Positions 17,001-26,991 of a stretch of DNA of 44,238 nucleotides are shown here, one piece after another. The notes under the pieces were generated by a model, which was given only the letters and a program-made list of their open reading frames with translations, had not been told where the DNA came from and ran no database searches. Source of the DNA: Candidatus Methanogaster sp. (lineage in GTDB: Archaea; Halobacteriota; Methanosarcinia; Methanosarcinales; Methanogasteraceae); the NCBI GenBank assembly GCA_003194445.1, contig PQXF01000012.1, positions 1 to 44,238 on the forward strand, read 5' to 3'. Positions within the stretch are counted from its first letter, which is position 1. Each line of letters opens with the position of its first letter. A program made the position numbers and the translations under genes.

Positions 17001-18677
17001 TTATAATTCTATCGTGCCAGCCGCCGCCTGCAGGATCATGAGCGCGTCGAGCGAGGTGACGCTGCCGTCGCCGCTGACGTCGGCTGCCGGGTCGTGTGCG
17101 CCGCTGGCTGCGATTACAAGCGCGATCGCGGCGTCTGCTGGGGTGAGGATGCCGTCAGAGTTGAGATCGCCACGAACCGGTATCGTCGGAGCCGTTGTTG
17201 CTGTGTGGTTGACCCAGCTCGTATTCACATTGCCTGATACATCTACCGTATGTGTTGCGATTTCGTGACTCGTTCCCGGTGTAAAGCCAGTTGCGTTGTA
17301 GTACTCGGACGTTGTGTTTGTCCGCCAGATGCCATCGATGAATATCAGTATGCGGTTAAAGTCAGCATCATTCGGGTTTGTCCAGGTCCAGTTGATATAC
17401 GTCTGCCCGTATGTTGCGTTTATTAGATTCGTGATGCTTGCAGGTGGTTCTATATCAGTCACCCACCCATTTTTATTCATGAATGGATAATAATCTTTAG
17501 CGCCGATACCACCCCCAAGATCGTAAGGCGTATTGCCAATTCCATCGCCACTGGTGTCATTTCCTGTGTAATCACTCCAGTAATTACCGCCAATTGTTGG
17601 TCCGCCATCCCATGCATTGTTGCCGCCAGAATCATATCCATCCCGCGTGTCACTTTTTTCAAAGTTATTGTGATAGATTATGTTCCTATTTGTGGCTGAT
17701 ATTACAGCGATACCATGACCAGTACCGGGAGAACCATAGGTACAGGTTCCATACCCTCCTGCACCTCGATACACTCCTGAAACTGTGTTGTTAAATAGTG
17801 TGTTGTCATCTGATGAATCTATGACGATGCCACAACTAGATCCACCATCCCCACCATCTCCACAACACCATACGCGATCCTGGGCTGTTGCACTTCCGCC
17901 AGCACCGCCTGCACTCGAAATCAAATTATCGGTTATGCAGTTATTTGTTCCCAAATTCAGATAGATTCCATACACATTTCCACCTTTCCCACCATGCCCA
18001 TGATAAGGAATAGTGCCTCCTGAATTGGTGCCGCCAGAACCGCCTGCACTTGAAAGTGTATTGCGGGATATGTAATTATCAGTTCCAGAATTTAGATAAA
18101 TCCCATAGCTATATCCGCCAGCCCCCGCATGTTGTCCCGCTCCAAATATGTCAGTACCGCTGCCACCTGTACTTGAAATTGTATTACGGGATATGTCATT
18201 ATTAATAGCTGAATGCAGATACATCCCATAACAATACCCACCACCATATACACCAGCAATATTTCCAATTGTGTTATCAATTACAACGCTATCATTTCCA
18301 GTTAATTTAATCCCAATTTCGCCATTCTGTACCGTAAAACCTTCAAACGTTACATTATCTGAAGTAATATCAACAACAACTCCACCCCCCATGCCATCAA
18401 TAAGCGTATTGCTCGTACCATCCCTCGATTCGACTGTCAATGACTTGTTAATAACTATATGCTCGTTATAAGTTCCGTACCAGACTTGTATTATGTCACT
18501 ATCATTGGACGTGTTTATTGCATCCTGGATGTTCCAATAGTCTGCGTCTATATTATGTCCAACTGTTATAGTTACGGCGGACGCGCTGCAAGTAATCAAT
18601 AGCAATGTAAAAGAAGCCACCATAATAGCCAAAACATTCTTAATCCAATTCTGATTCATTCGATTTAGATTTATCAT
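17001..18677 (-). CDS. Secreted NosD-like beta-helix protein with dockerin
   Basis: The 558-residue protein has a signal peptide (about 1-34, LLLITCSASA). A parallel beta-helix follows (about 40-390) with NosD/PbH1 coils such as NNDISRNTISS and DNTLFNNTVSG. Unusual glycine-rich loops (GGSGGTNSGG, GGAGGSATA) sit between coils, and the NosD-type end GGNYWSDYTGNDTSGDGIGN is present. A short fibronectin-like domain (about 405-490) and a dockerin (505-558, DLNSDGILTPADAAIALVI) complete it. It is likely displayed at the surface. It is not followed by an ATPase; a trpG relic lies just upstream of 17001 in map order. Confidence 0.86.
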   Translation of the reverse strand: MINLNRMNQNWIKNVLAIMVASFTLLLITCSASAVTITVGHNIDADYWNIQDAINTSNDSDIIQVWYGTYNEHIVINKSLTVESRDGTSNTLIDGMGGGVVVDITSDNVTFEGFTVQNGEIGIKLTGNDSVVIDNTIGNIAGVYGGGYCYGMYLHSAINNDISRNTISSTGGSGTDIFGAGQHAGAGGYSYGIYLNSGTDNYISRNTLSSAGGSGGTNSGGTIPYHGHGGKGGNVYGIYLNLGTNNCITDNLISSAGGAGGSATAQDRVWCCGDGGDGGSSCGIVIDSSDDNTLFNNTVSGVYRGAGGYGTCTYGSPGTGHGIAVISATNRNIIYHNNFEKSDTRDGYDSGGNNAWDGGPTIGGNYWSDYTGNDTSGDGIGNTPYDLGGGIGAKDYYPFMNKNGWVTDIEPPASITNLINATYGQTYINWTWTNPNDADFNRILIFIDGIWRTNTTSEYYNATGFTPGTSHEIATHTVDVSGNVNTSWVNHTATTAPTIPVRGDLNSDGILTPADAAIALVIAASGAHDPAADVSGDGSVTSLDALMILQAAAGTIEL

Positions 18678-18868
18678 TTTTGCACCTCTTTTATTTTCAG
18701 CTTTGTTCTATCGCTTTCCATGAGTGGTATTCTCCGCGCTCACTTTGATTTGCCACACTTAAGCCTTTCGCTCATAGAATTATTTATATTTCTGCCATTC
18801 TAACAGTAACACCTGTGGATATTCTGCCACATACCCACACTCCATCAACATAACCATCTTATGGATTG

Positions 18869-19447
18869 TCAGCACTCTCCCGCCACCACCCCCACCCACC
18901 GCTCGATCATCCCAAGCCCATCCGGCGTCAGCACCGACTCTGGATGGAACTGCACGCCCTCGATCTGCCACCGCTTGTGCCTGATTCCCATGACGACGCC
19001 GTCAGGACTGTGCGCCACAACCTCAAGATCAGGCGACACCAGGTCCACGGCAAGCGAATGATACCTGCCGCCAGTAAACGGATTCGGAAGACCCGCGTAG
19101 ATCCCGACCCCGTCATGATAAATCTCAGACGCCTTCCCGTGAACCGGGCCCACCGGCGCATGACCGACTGTGCCCCCAAACGCAACATTGATCGCCTGAC
19201 AGCCGAGGCAGACGCCAAGCAAGGAAACCTCGCACTCGCGGATGATCTCGATGCATGAACCGATATCATGGGGATCGTTCGGATTCCCAGGGCCAGGCGA
19301 GATCACGATCCCGGCAGGGTCGATTTCTCTGACTTCCTCAAGCGTTATCGTGTTCGGGACTACGATCGTGTCCGGTTCGAAGATCGAGACGTACTCGACG
19401 AGATTCCAGACGAATGAGTCCTTGTTATTCATGAAGAGTATCTTCAT
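18869..19447 (-). CDS. trpG: Anthranilate synthase component II (glutamine amidotransferase)
   Basis: The 192-residue class I amidotransferase supplies ammonia from glutamine to TrpE for making anthranilate from chorismate. The catalytic Cys is in GVCLGCQAINVAFGG and the His/Glu in GVQFHPES; the oxyanion motif is SPGPGNP. The start overlaps the trpE stop (ATGA), so the two genes are translated together. This is taken as the working copy because the complete trpE and the trp promoter precede it. Its 3' end is the segment that recurs at 1966, 3488, 7477 and 16842. Confidence 0.95.
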   Translation of the reverse strand: MKILFMNNKDSFVWNLVEYVSIFEPDTIVVPNTITLEEVREIDPAGIVISPGPGNPNDPHDIGSCIEIIRECEVSLLGVCLGCQAINVAFGGTVGHAPVGPVHGKASEIYHDGVGIYAGLPNPFTGGRYHSLAVDLVSPDLEVVAHSPDGVVMGIRHKRWQIEGVQFHPESVLTPDGLGMIERWVGVVAGEC

Positions 19448-20982
19448 TCGATCACCTTCATCATCGCAGCCATCTTGCGCTCGGTCTCCAGATATTCGTA
19501 CGTGGGATCCGAGTCAGCAACGATTCCGGCCCCTGCCTGAATAAACATCCGGCCTCCATCAAGGACAATTGTCCTGATCACGATTGCGAAGTCGGCATCC
19601 CGGTTCCACGTGTAATATCCAACGCCTCCACCATATATCCCGCGGGCATCCTTCTCGAGTACATCGATGATCTCCATCGCACGGATCTTCGGCGCACCGG
19701 ATAGCGTGCCCGCGGGAAATATCGCGCGTGTTGCATCGAACGCATCAGCGTCGTCGCGCAGTATTCCCGTAACCGTGCTCTCGATGTGCTGGAGGTGCGA
19801 GTACTTCCGCACAGTCATGAAATCCTCGACCCGTACCGTTCCCGACTTCGATACCATCCGCACATCGTTTCTGCCGAGGTCTACAAGCATCACATGCTCT
19901 GCCCGCTCCTTTTCATCATCCAGCAGTTTTTTGGCGAGTTCTGCGTCTTCGGAATCGGTCTCGCCACGCGGGCAGGTGCCAGCGATCGGATTGGTGATCA
20001 ATTTCCGGTTGTGGACTGTGAAGAGCGTTTCAGGGCTTGCGCCAACGATCTTAGCCTCTCCGAATTCGAATAGGTACATGTACGGGCTCGGATTGACATC
20101 CCGTAACCTCGTGTACAGTTCTACCGGGCTGTATCTGTTCGTCGCCTCGTATCGTCTGGATAGCACAACCTGGAAGATGTCGCCATCGACGATGTGCTGC
20201 TTCGCCGTTCCAACTATCGTCTCGAACCCGTCTTGCCCCACATTCGCGGTCATCGCCATCTGACCGTGCCCGCCACCGGATGTCTGCTCTTCCAAATTAA
20301 GTTCTTCCGCCCTTCTGATAGCAGAGATCATCGCCGCTGCATTGGATTCGGCGTTTTGGTACATTTTCGTGATCTCATCTCCGCTAAAATCCTGTAAAAA
20401 TGGAGTTAAGATGATATAAACCTCGCCAATCAGGTGATCGAAGACAACAGTATGTGTAATGAGCATGAACTGCGCATCCGGTGTTGCTGCATGATCGCGT
20501 CGTCCGATATCCAGCCAACAGTCATATACGATGTCGTAACCATGATATCCGATCGCACCTCCGGAAAACACCTGCCGATCGAAGTTTTTCGTGCAGATGT
20601 ATGGTACACGCGGTATGATCGGCTTTAACGCATCCAGAACGTCGTATTCCGGACGTATCACGCCACTCTCGTGCAGGTCTGATAGATCTGCCTCGATTCG
20701 TCTGATAAGCGGTGTCGATTGCTCGTACGAGAGCGAGATCTTCCTCCCGCGTATCGTGATGACCGCGTCCGGACCGGAGCCCACGAACGAGAACCGTGCA
20801 TTATGCTTCTCCTTTTCCACAGACTCGAGCAGATAAGAATATTTTGGGTTCTCTGATCTTAGCACGGTGTACAGGTCGATAGGCGTGCACCGCGCGGTCG
20901 TTTTTGCGATCAACTGGATGATCGCGGGCGGTTCTATCGACTCGAGAAGCGTGGTCAGTTCTTGTGGGTTTGGGGCTATCAT
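19444..20982 (-). CDS. trpE: Anthranilate synthase component I
   Basis: TrpE makes anthranilate from chorismate in tryptophan synthesis. The protein has the LLES feedback motif (YSYLLESVEKEK), the chorismate-binding core (PAGTLSGAPKIRAMEIID) and the usual end GAGIVADSDPTYEYLETERK. The start at 20982 (MIAPNPQEL, 512 residues) is preferred over the upstream ATG at 21018. The TATA box at 21031-21039 would put the transcript start at or after 21018, and GGTGA lies five bases before the chosen ATG. Two TGTACA boxes overlap the promoter. Confidence 0.93.
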   Translation of the reverse strand: MIAPNPQELTTLLESIEPPAIIQLIAKTTARCTPIDLYTVLRSENPKYSYLLESVEKEKHNARFSFVGSGPDAVITIRGRKISLSYEQSTPLIRRIEADLSDLHESGVIRPEYDVLDALKPIIPRVPYICTKNFDRQVFSGGAIGYHGYDIVYDCWLDIGRRDHAATPDAQFMLITHTVVFDHLIGEVYIILTPFLQDFSGDEITKMYQNAESNAAAMISAIRRAEELNLEEQTSGGGHGQMAMTANVGQDGFETIVGTAKQHIVDGDIFQVVLSRRYEATNRYSPVELYTRLRDVNPSPYMYLFEFGEAKIVGASPETLFTVHNRKLITNPIAGTCPRGETDSEDAELAKKLLDDEKERAEHVMLVDLGRNDVRMVSKSGTVRVEDFMTVRKYSHLQHIESTVTGILRDDADAFDATRAIFPAGTLSGAPKIRAMEIIDVLEKDARGIYGGGVGYYTWNRDADFAIVIRTIVLDGGRMFIQAGAGIVADSDPTYEYLETERKMAAMMKVIE

Positions 20983-21000
20983 CAAATTCACCGTATAACT

Positions 21001-21040
21001 TTGTACAATAATGTCCATAGTTGTACATCATATTTAAAGA
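21001..21040 (-). promoter_or_regulatory. trpE promoter with two TGTACA boxes (TrpY-type TRP boxes)
   Basis: TGTACA occurs at 21002-21007 and 21022-21027, 20 bp apart. A TATA-like CTTTAAATA is read on the minus strand at 21031-21039. In Methanothermobacter the regulator TrpY binds TRP boxes with TGTACA to repress trp genes (from memory). The position here, between TATA and the start codon, fits repression. No trpY gene is in the window. Confidence 0.6.
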
Positions 21041-21185
21041 TTGCTCTGGCGCCGTACCAGATCGCCAGCCCGGACATCGTGATCCGATAAACCATCTTCT
21101 GCGCTGGATCTGGTGAATAGTCTACAAAAAGTCCGGTCCGTCTGCCGCAAACAATCTTTTAACCCGCCGTGCCAGAGAGAGTACC

Positions 21186-21764
21186 ATGACCACCCACCAC
21201 CTGAGTACCCCGCTTACTATCTCTGATGTTACCAGATTACATGCAGGTGATCTTGTGTACCTGAACGGGACTGTTATGACGGCTAGGGATCGGGCGTGCA
21301 GCCGCATACTTGCAGCATCGGAGGCATCAGAGATTCCGTTTGATCTTGAGAATGCCGTGATATATCACTGTGGGCCGATTGTCAGAGAAGTAGATGAAAA
21401 CGGGTCGTGGGATGTGATCGCGGCAGGTCCGACCACAAGTAGCCGGTTGAACTCACAGACCACAGATATTCTGGATCGATTTGGCGTCCATGCCATAATT
21501 GGCAAGGGCGGGATGTCGATCGCTGATGCGATGCGGGATCGGTGCGCGTATCTTGCATACACTGGCGGGTGCGCGGCAGTGGCAGCAGGTCACATCAGCT
21601 CGGTGCGCGGCGTGCACTGGATCGATCTTGGCATGGCAGAGGCGGTCTGGGTGCTGGAGGTGCGTGATTTCGGACCGCTCATCGTCGGGATCGATTCACA
21701 CGGGAGAAATCTCTTCGAGGAGGTGCAGAGGAGGGGAGAGAGGCGTATGTTGGCGTTAGTTTGA
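21186..21764 (+). CDS. Fumarate hydratase (class I), beta subunit
   Basis: The 192-residue protein matches the C-terminal domain of Fe-S dependent fumarase/L-tartrate dehydratase. Family blocks include GDLVYLNGTVMTARDRA, YHCGPIV, GPTTSSRL, IGKGGMS and YTGGCAAVAA. In archaea the alpha and beta parts are separate genes. The alpha gene, with the Fe-S cluster ligands, is not next to it. The gene interconverts fumarate and malate in the incomplete citric acid cycle. A TATA-like CTTTTAA lies about 30 bp upstream. The 16S promoter starts about 100 bp after its stop. Confidence 0.9.
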   Translation: MTTHHLSTPLTISDVTRLHAGDLVYLNGTVMTARDRACSRILAASEASEIPFDLENAVIYHCGPIVREVDENGSWDVIAAGPTTSSRLNSQTTDILDRFGVHAIIGKGGMSIADAMRDRCAYLAYTGGCAAVAAGHISSVRGVHWIDLGMAEAVWVLEVRDFGPLIVGIDSHGRNLFEEVQRRGERRMLALV

Positions 21765-21861
21765 GTGGATGGCGAATGCCTGCTTCGCGGTGCTGCAGGA
21801 GATTCCATAGATTTTTTCGGGTAAAAATGTGGGCGGAGGTTGAACATAGACGCGACATATC

Positions 21862-21877
21862 AGAAATCTTTATATAC
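21862..21877 (+). promoter_or_regulatory. 16S rRNA promoter (BRE plus TATA)
   Basis: AGAAAT followed by CTTTATATA is a strong archaeal BRE/TATA pair. It lies about 165 bp before the mature 16S 5' end and just before the leader hairpins, as expected for an rRNA promoter. Confidence 0.65.
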
Positions 21878-21912
21878 ACCGGCTGCTGATGCTATGCTAT
21901 CACCTCCATTAT

Positions 21913-21971
21913 CGTGGTCAGACATCTTCTGACCACGTTGTATTTGATGGAGACGGAAGATCGTTCCGTCT
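21913..21971 (+). other. Two hairpins in the 16S leader
   Basis: CGTGGTCAGA at 21913-21922 pairs perfectly with TCTGACCACG at 21928-21937 around a 5-base loop. AGACGGAA at 21951-21958 pairs with TTCCGTCT at 21964-21971, also with a 5-base loop. Both lie between the promoter and the processing stem and probably fold in the precursor. Confidence 0.6.
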
Positions 21972-21976
21972 GACAT

Positions 21977-22018
21977 TGGTCCTGATATTTGGTTAATTCC
22001 GATCGGTAGTGAAAACCA
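21977..22018 (+). other. 16S precursor processing stem, 5' arm
   Basis: The run containing GGTCCTGATATT and CCGATCGGTAGTGA is complementary, with small bulges, to the sequence after the 16S 3' end (23547-23590). Together they form a long stem closing the 16S precursor. Confidence 0.65.
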
Positions 22019-22042
22019 ATCAATTCCAAAAAAGTGTGCTTA

Positions 22043-23518
<1,476 letters not shown>

Positions 23519-23525
23519 AATAACC

Positions 23526-23543
23526 GTACACAAAATTGTGTAC
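23526..23543 (+). other. Short palindrome just after the 16S 3' end
   Basis: GTACACAAAATTGTGTAC is a perfect inverted repeat (8-base arms, 2-base loop) between the mature 16S end and the 3' arm of the processing stem. It may help 3' processing or serve another role. Confidence 0.5.
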
Positions 23544-23546
23544 AAA

Positions 23547-23590
23547 ACCTCACTGCCGGTCGGAGATCATAGAATATCAGGATCAATACC
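23547..23590 (+). other. 16S precursor processing stem, 3' arm
   Basis: CACTGCCGGTCGGA and GAATATCAGGATCAATACC are complementary to the 5' arm at 21977-22018. The T-rich stretch CTTTTAGTTTTT directly after (from 23591) could end the rRNA transcript. Confidence 0.65.
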
Positions 23591-23621
23591 CTTTTAGTTT
23601 TTCAGATTGTATCAGTAGAAT

Positions 23622-24704
23622 ATGGATGATTACGTTACCTACCAGGCTGCTGGCGCTGATACCGGAAAAGTAGAGATCGCATTGCAAAGGATCGTGGAAC
23701 TTTGCAAAGGGACATTTGACTTCAGAAACACCATAGGAAAACCCGCGATCCCGATAGGACATTTCTCAGGAGTTATCGACATAGGGGATGGCAGAGCAAT
23801 GGCGGTCAAGACCGATGGAGTCGGGACGAAGGTCTTCATTGCGCAGGAGATGGAAAAATACGACACGGTCGGCATCGATTGTGTTGCTATGAATGTAAAC
23901 GACATACTCTGCGTTGGTGCTCTACCGGTCTCGATGGTCGATTACATAGCAGTGCAGGAACCTGACCCGGCTCTTCTCGAGAACATCGTAGAAGGCGTGG
24001 TGGAAGGATGCAGACGTGCGGAGGTAACACTCTCTGGTGGGGAGATCGCTATCATGCCAGAGATGATCAGGGGACCTCGAGAGAACCGGGGTTTCGACCT
24101 CGTAGGGATGGGAGTCGGCATCGTTTCGAAGGATAAGATCATCACTGGAGATACAATCGAAGAAGGAGACGTGATACTCGGTCTTGCAAGTTCAGGAGTT
24201 CACAGCAACGGGATGACGCTTGCAAGAAAGGTTCTTCTGGGCAAATTTGGCGCGGATGAGTATGTTGACGAACTTGGAAGAACGGTTGGCGAGGAACTGC
24301 TCGAACCAACGAATATCTATGTAAACGAGATTAGAGAGATGCTCGATTCCGGATTGGATCTGAGATCGCTTGCCCATATAACCGGCGACGGATTCTTAAA
24401 TCTCAGGAGGGTCAGCAGGGACTGCGGATTCAAGATCGATAATCTGCCAAAAACACCTCATATCTTTGAGTTGATCCGAAAACACGGACCCGTGAGTGCG
24501 GCAGAGATGTACCAGGTCTATAACATGGGGATCGGGTTCTGCATCGTCCTGCCCGCTGACGAAGTAGATTCCGCGATGCAGATCGCAGAAAAACACGGAA
24601 AGGGCTGCTACAAGATAGGCAGCACATTTAAAGACCCTGAGAAGACTGTGATTCTCGAAGAGCCGCGTCTGCGAAGCGCTGGCAGCCAGTTTGTGGAATA
24701 TTAA
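23622..24704 (+). CDS. purM: Phosphoribosylformylglycinamidine cyclo-ligase (AIR synthetase)
   Basis: The 360-residue enzyme closes the imidazole ring of purines: FGAM + ATP to AIR. It has the AIRS-family motifs VKTDGVGTKVFIA, MNVNDILCVGALP, LSGGEIAIMPEM and ASSGVHSNGMTLARK, and the C-terminal HITGDGFLNLRRV block. Length is normal. It follows the 16S gene, and no strong separate promoter is evident, so transcription may partly read through from the rRNA unit. Its stop overlaps the stop of the convergent symporter gene by 4 bp. Confidence 0.95.
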   Translation: MDDYVTYQAAGADTGKVEIALQRIVELCKGTFDFRNTIGKPAIPIGHFSGVIDIGDGRAMAVKTDGVGTKVFIAQEMEKYDTVGIDCVAMNVNDILCVGALPVSMVDYIAVQEPDPALLENIVEGVVEGCRRAEVTLSGGEIAIMPEMIRGPRENRGFDLVGMGVGIVSKDKIITGDTIEEGDVILGLASSGVHSNGMTLARKVLLGKFGADEYVDELGRTVGEELLEPTNIYVNEIREMLDSGLDLRSLAHITGDGFLNLRRVSRDCGFKIDNLPKTPHIFELIRKHGPVSAAEMYQVYNMGIGFCIVLPADEVDSAMQIAEKHGKGCYKIGSTFKDPEKTVILEEPRLRSAGSQFVEY

Positions 24705-26530
24705 GCGAGCGCCCCGCGAATCTCATGGCGCGCGGCAAACATCTCTATCATGATCTCATCTTCCTGATCCGCTGACGGTTCAGCGAAGATCCAGACCTGA
24801 TCCTCGCCGCCATGCACGATTCTTGGACATGCAAGCATATCCGTGCTTGACATTCGGTATGCAACCTCAACTCCACTAGGTGCGATCCATGCACGCGTAT
24901 CTGCAAGTTTCGAGATCAGTTCGCCCCATCCAAACACCTTTTTTGTTCTGACAACTGCGCTTAGATGCACACGCTTTCCTGAAACGTGCTTCTCGATATC
25001 TCCTCTGAACCGCGCGTATTCCGGGTCGCCCATATCTACCGACGCCGCGCTCTTCCTTATGAGACGCTCTGCCACATCCGGGAAGAACGGCGCAAGATTG
25101 TGGTCACCAGGTCGCTTTGTTATGAGCGACACTACAATAAATGAGATTGCGCTTAGCGATACCGCTATGAGGACGCCGTGCTCGATCAAAAATGGTGATA
25201 TATCGGCGAGGTTTCCGAGGTATGTAGCCTCTGCGATGATCAGTCCGACCTGGGCGGTGCCGCCGATCACGAGTCCTGCAAGCGCGCCCTTATCTGTCGC
25301 GCGTCTCCAGAAGAGCGCGCCCATGATCGGGAAGAAGTACGATGATGTGCCGATGACGGTTGCCATGATGACCGCGTCCAGTATCGTCTCGACATGCATC
25401 GAGATTGTGGCAGAGATTATGAGCATCACGACGATTAGCGCGCGGTTTACTGTCTGCATCTCCTTCATCGTCGCATCTGGCTTGATGAACCGCTGGTAGA
25501 TGTCTCTTGATATGCAGGATGCGCCTGATGTTGCAAACGTGTCTGCGCATGACATTGCGGCTGCGGCAAATCCTATCGCAATTACTGCGATTGCAACTGG
25601 CGAGAACGTATCTCCGATGAACGTGAGATAGATTTGTTCGGCAGCAGGCATGTTGGTAGGCGCTGGATAAAGAGCATTAAGCCCGATTGCTGCAAGGAAA
25701 CAGGCAAAGAATACGACAGCGATCAGCACTGAACCGAGCATCATCCCATACCGTGCAGATTTCACGTCCCTTGCCGCCCACACACGCTGCCACGGATCCT
25801 GCTCTGTAATCCATCCCGGAAGCATCGCGATCATCATAATAAACACTCCAACGATCCCGCCGAGCGCAAAGATATCCCAGAAACCGGCACCCATTCCGGC
25901 AAAAAGGTCGGATACAGCAACACCGGTATTCTGCACCGGTAGGTAGAGTGCTGCAGCCCCGATCAGAAGTGCAAGCGCGGCAAGGAATACAAACTGGATC
26001 GCATCTGTCCATATCACCGCCCGAAGGCCGCCAAGCGTCACATAGAGCGAGATTGCAACCACCATAATCAGCACGGCATAGATCTGTGGGATGCCGTAGA
26101 ATACGGAGAGTACGTAGCCGAACCCCTTGAAATCGGTGACCGCAAATAGGATCATCACGATCATGATCGCTATCGCAATCGGCGCACGCAGCAGAGGACC
26201 ATACCGAAGTTCGATCAGTTCCGGCTGGGTCAGTGACGGGAGCCGCTTGATCCGCGGGACGAGGAGCGCAATCGCAGCAAGCGCGATAATATTTGGCGCA
26301 ACAAATATCCAGATCGATCCGGTGCCTATGAAGAGGAACATCCCTGTAACAAGAAACAAGGCTCCCGCAGTGAGCCACGATGCCGCGGCGGACATCCCGA
26401 TGTTCCCTGCCCCAATCTCCCGCCCTGCAATCCAGAAATCGGTCATCGTCCGCTGCTTCTTTGCGAAATGCCACCCGACAGCGATCAACGCTGCGACATA
26501 TATTATAAGTAGTGCTATAAATGTATACAT
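24701..26530 (-). CDS. Sodium:solute symporter family transporter with C-terminal cytoplasmic domain
   Basis: The 609-residue protein has about 13 membrane helices. Signatures of the SSS family (SLC5-like) are FWIAGREIGAGNIGMSAAASW near the N-terminus, GLRAVIWTDAIQFVF, PGWITEQDPWQRVWAARD and AAAMSCADTFATSGASCIS. The last 110 residues form a soluble domain (SSTDMLACPRIVHGGEDQVW) not found in simple members. The substrate cannot be told from sequence; amino acids, organic acids or similar are possible. The gene is single and convergent with purM. Confidence 0.88.
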   Translation of the reverse strand: MYTFIALLIIYVAALIAVGWHFAKKQRTMTDFWIAGREIGAGNIGMSAAASWLTAGALFLVTGMFLFIGTGSIWIFVAPNIIALAAIALLVPRIKRLPSLTQPELIELRYGPLLRAPIAIAIMIVMILFAVTDFKGFGYVLSVFYGIPQIYAVLIMVVAISLYVTLGGLRAVIWTDAIQFVFLAALALLIGAAALYLPVQNTGVAVSDLFAGMGAGFWDIFALGGIVGVFIMMIAMLPGWITEQDPWQRVWAARDVKSARYGMMLGSVLIAVVFFACFLAAIGLNALYPAPTNMPAAEQIYLTFIGDTFSPVAIAVIAIGFAAAAMSCADTFATSGASCISRDIYQRFIKPDATMKEMQTVNRALIVVMLIISATISMHVETILDAVIMATVIGTSSYFFPIMGALFWRRATDKGALAGLVIGGTAQVGLIIAEATYLGNLADISPFLIEHGVLIAVSLSAISFIVVSLITKRPGDHNLAPFFPDVAERLIRKSAASVDMGDPEYARFRGDIEKHVSGKRVHLSAVVRTKKVFGWGELISKLADTRAWIAPSGVEVAYRMSSTDMLACPRIVHGGEDQVWIFAEPSADQEDEIMIEMFAARHEIRGALA

Positions 26531-26649
26531 TATCTCACCGGGGTCAGTTTAACGTCTTTATATTTACATTGAGACATCGAGTTCAATCACATATATATCT
26601 GTCGTTACTTCTTGTTTGTAACGGATTTGCAGAAGTTTGCCATGAGTTT

Positions 26650-26991
26650 CTATCGAAACATCTCGTATAGATTCGCCCATGAGCCAACTACCAACATCAC
26701 CACCATCAAAGCCAGAACTACCCTCCAGAACCATATCCAGTTATCAGGAAATCTGAAAGACGGGGTTTTCAACTTCCCCGCCTTTATGGGATGTCGGCAT
26801 CCCTCCCGGGTCTCCTTAACCTCTTCAGCATCGTCTATCTCAAGAATGAAACTTCCTTGATACCCGCATCTGTTGCACAAATACATCTGACCCGTGTGCG
26901 CTGCTGGAAATATGTGCCCGCTCTTTATCCCTGCATATTCTACCTTCCCGCCGCAGAATGGACATACCTTAAACCCGTAAATACCCTTCAT
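26650..26991 (-). CDS. Zinc-ribbon protein with one C-terminal membrane helix
   Basis: The 113-residue protein has a zinc ribbon made of CPFCGG and CNRCGYQG (residues 10-45), an acidic linker, then one hydrophobic helix (VVLALMVVMLVVGSW). Similar small proteins are common in methanogens and have no assigned function. The start overlaps the stop of the GvpD-like gene by 4 bp, so it is the second gene of that operon. It may assist or localise the ATPase, which is inference. Confidence 0.7.
   Translation of the reverse strand: MKGIYGFKVCPFCGGKVEYAGIKSGHIFPAAHTGQMYLCNRCGYQGSFILEIDDAEEVKETREGCRHPIKAGKLKTPSFRFPDNWIWFWRVVLALMVVMLVVGSWANLYEMFR

Noticed and set aside
17750-18190. Regularly repeated motifs resembling a CRISPR array
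   Set aside because: They are codons for Gly-rich loops and beta-helix coils, with unequal spacing and open frame. No CRISPR array was seen anywhere.
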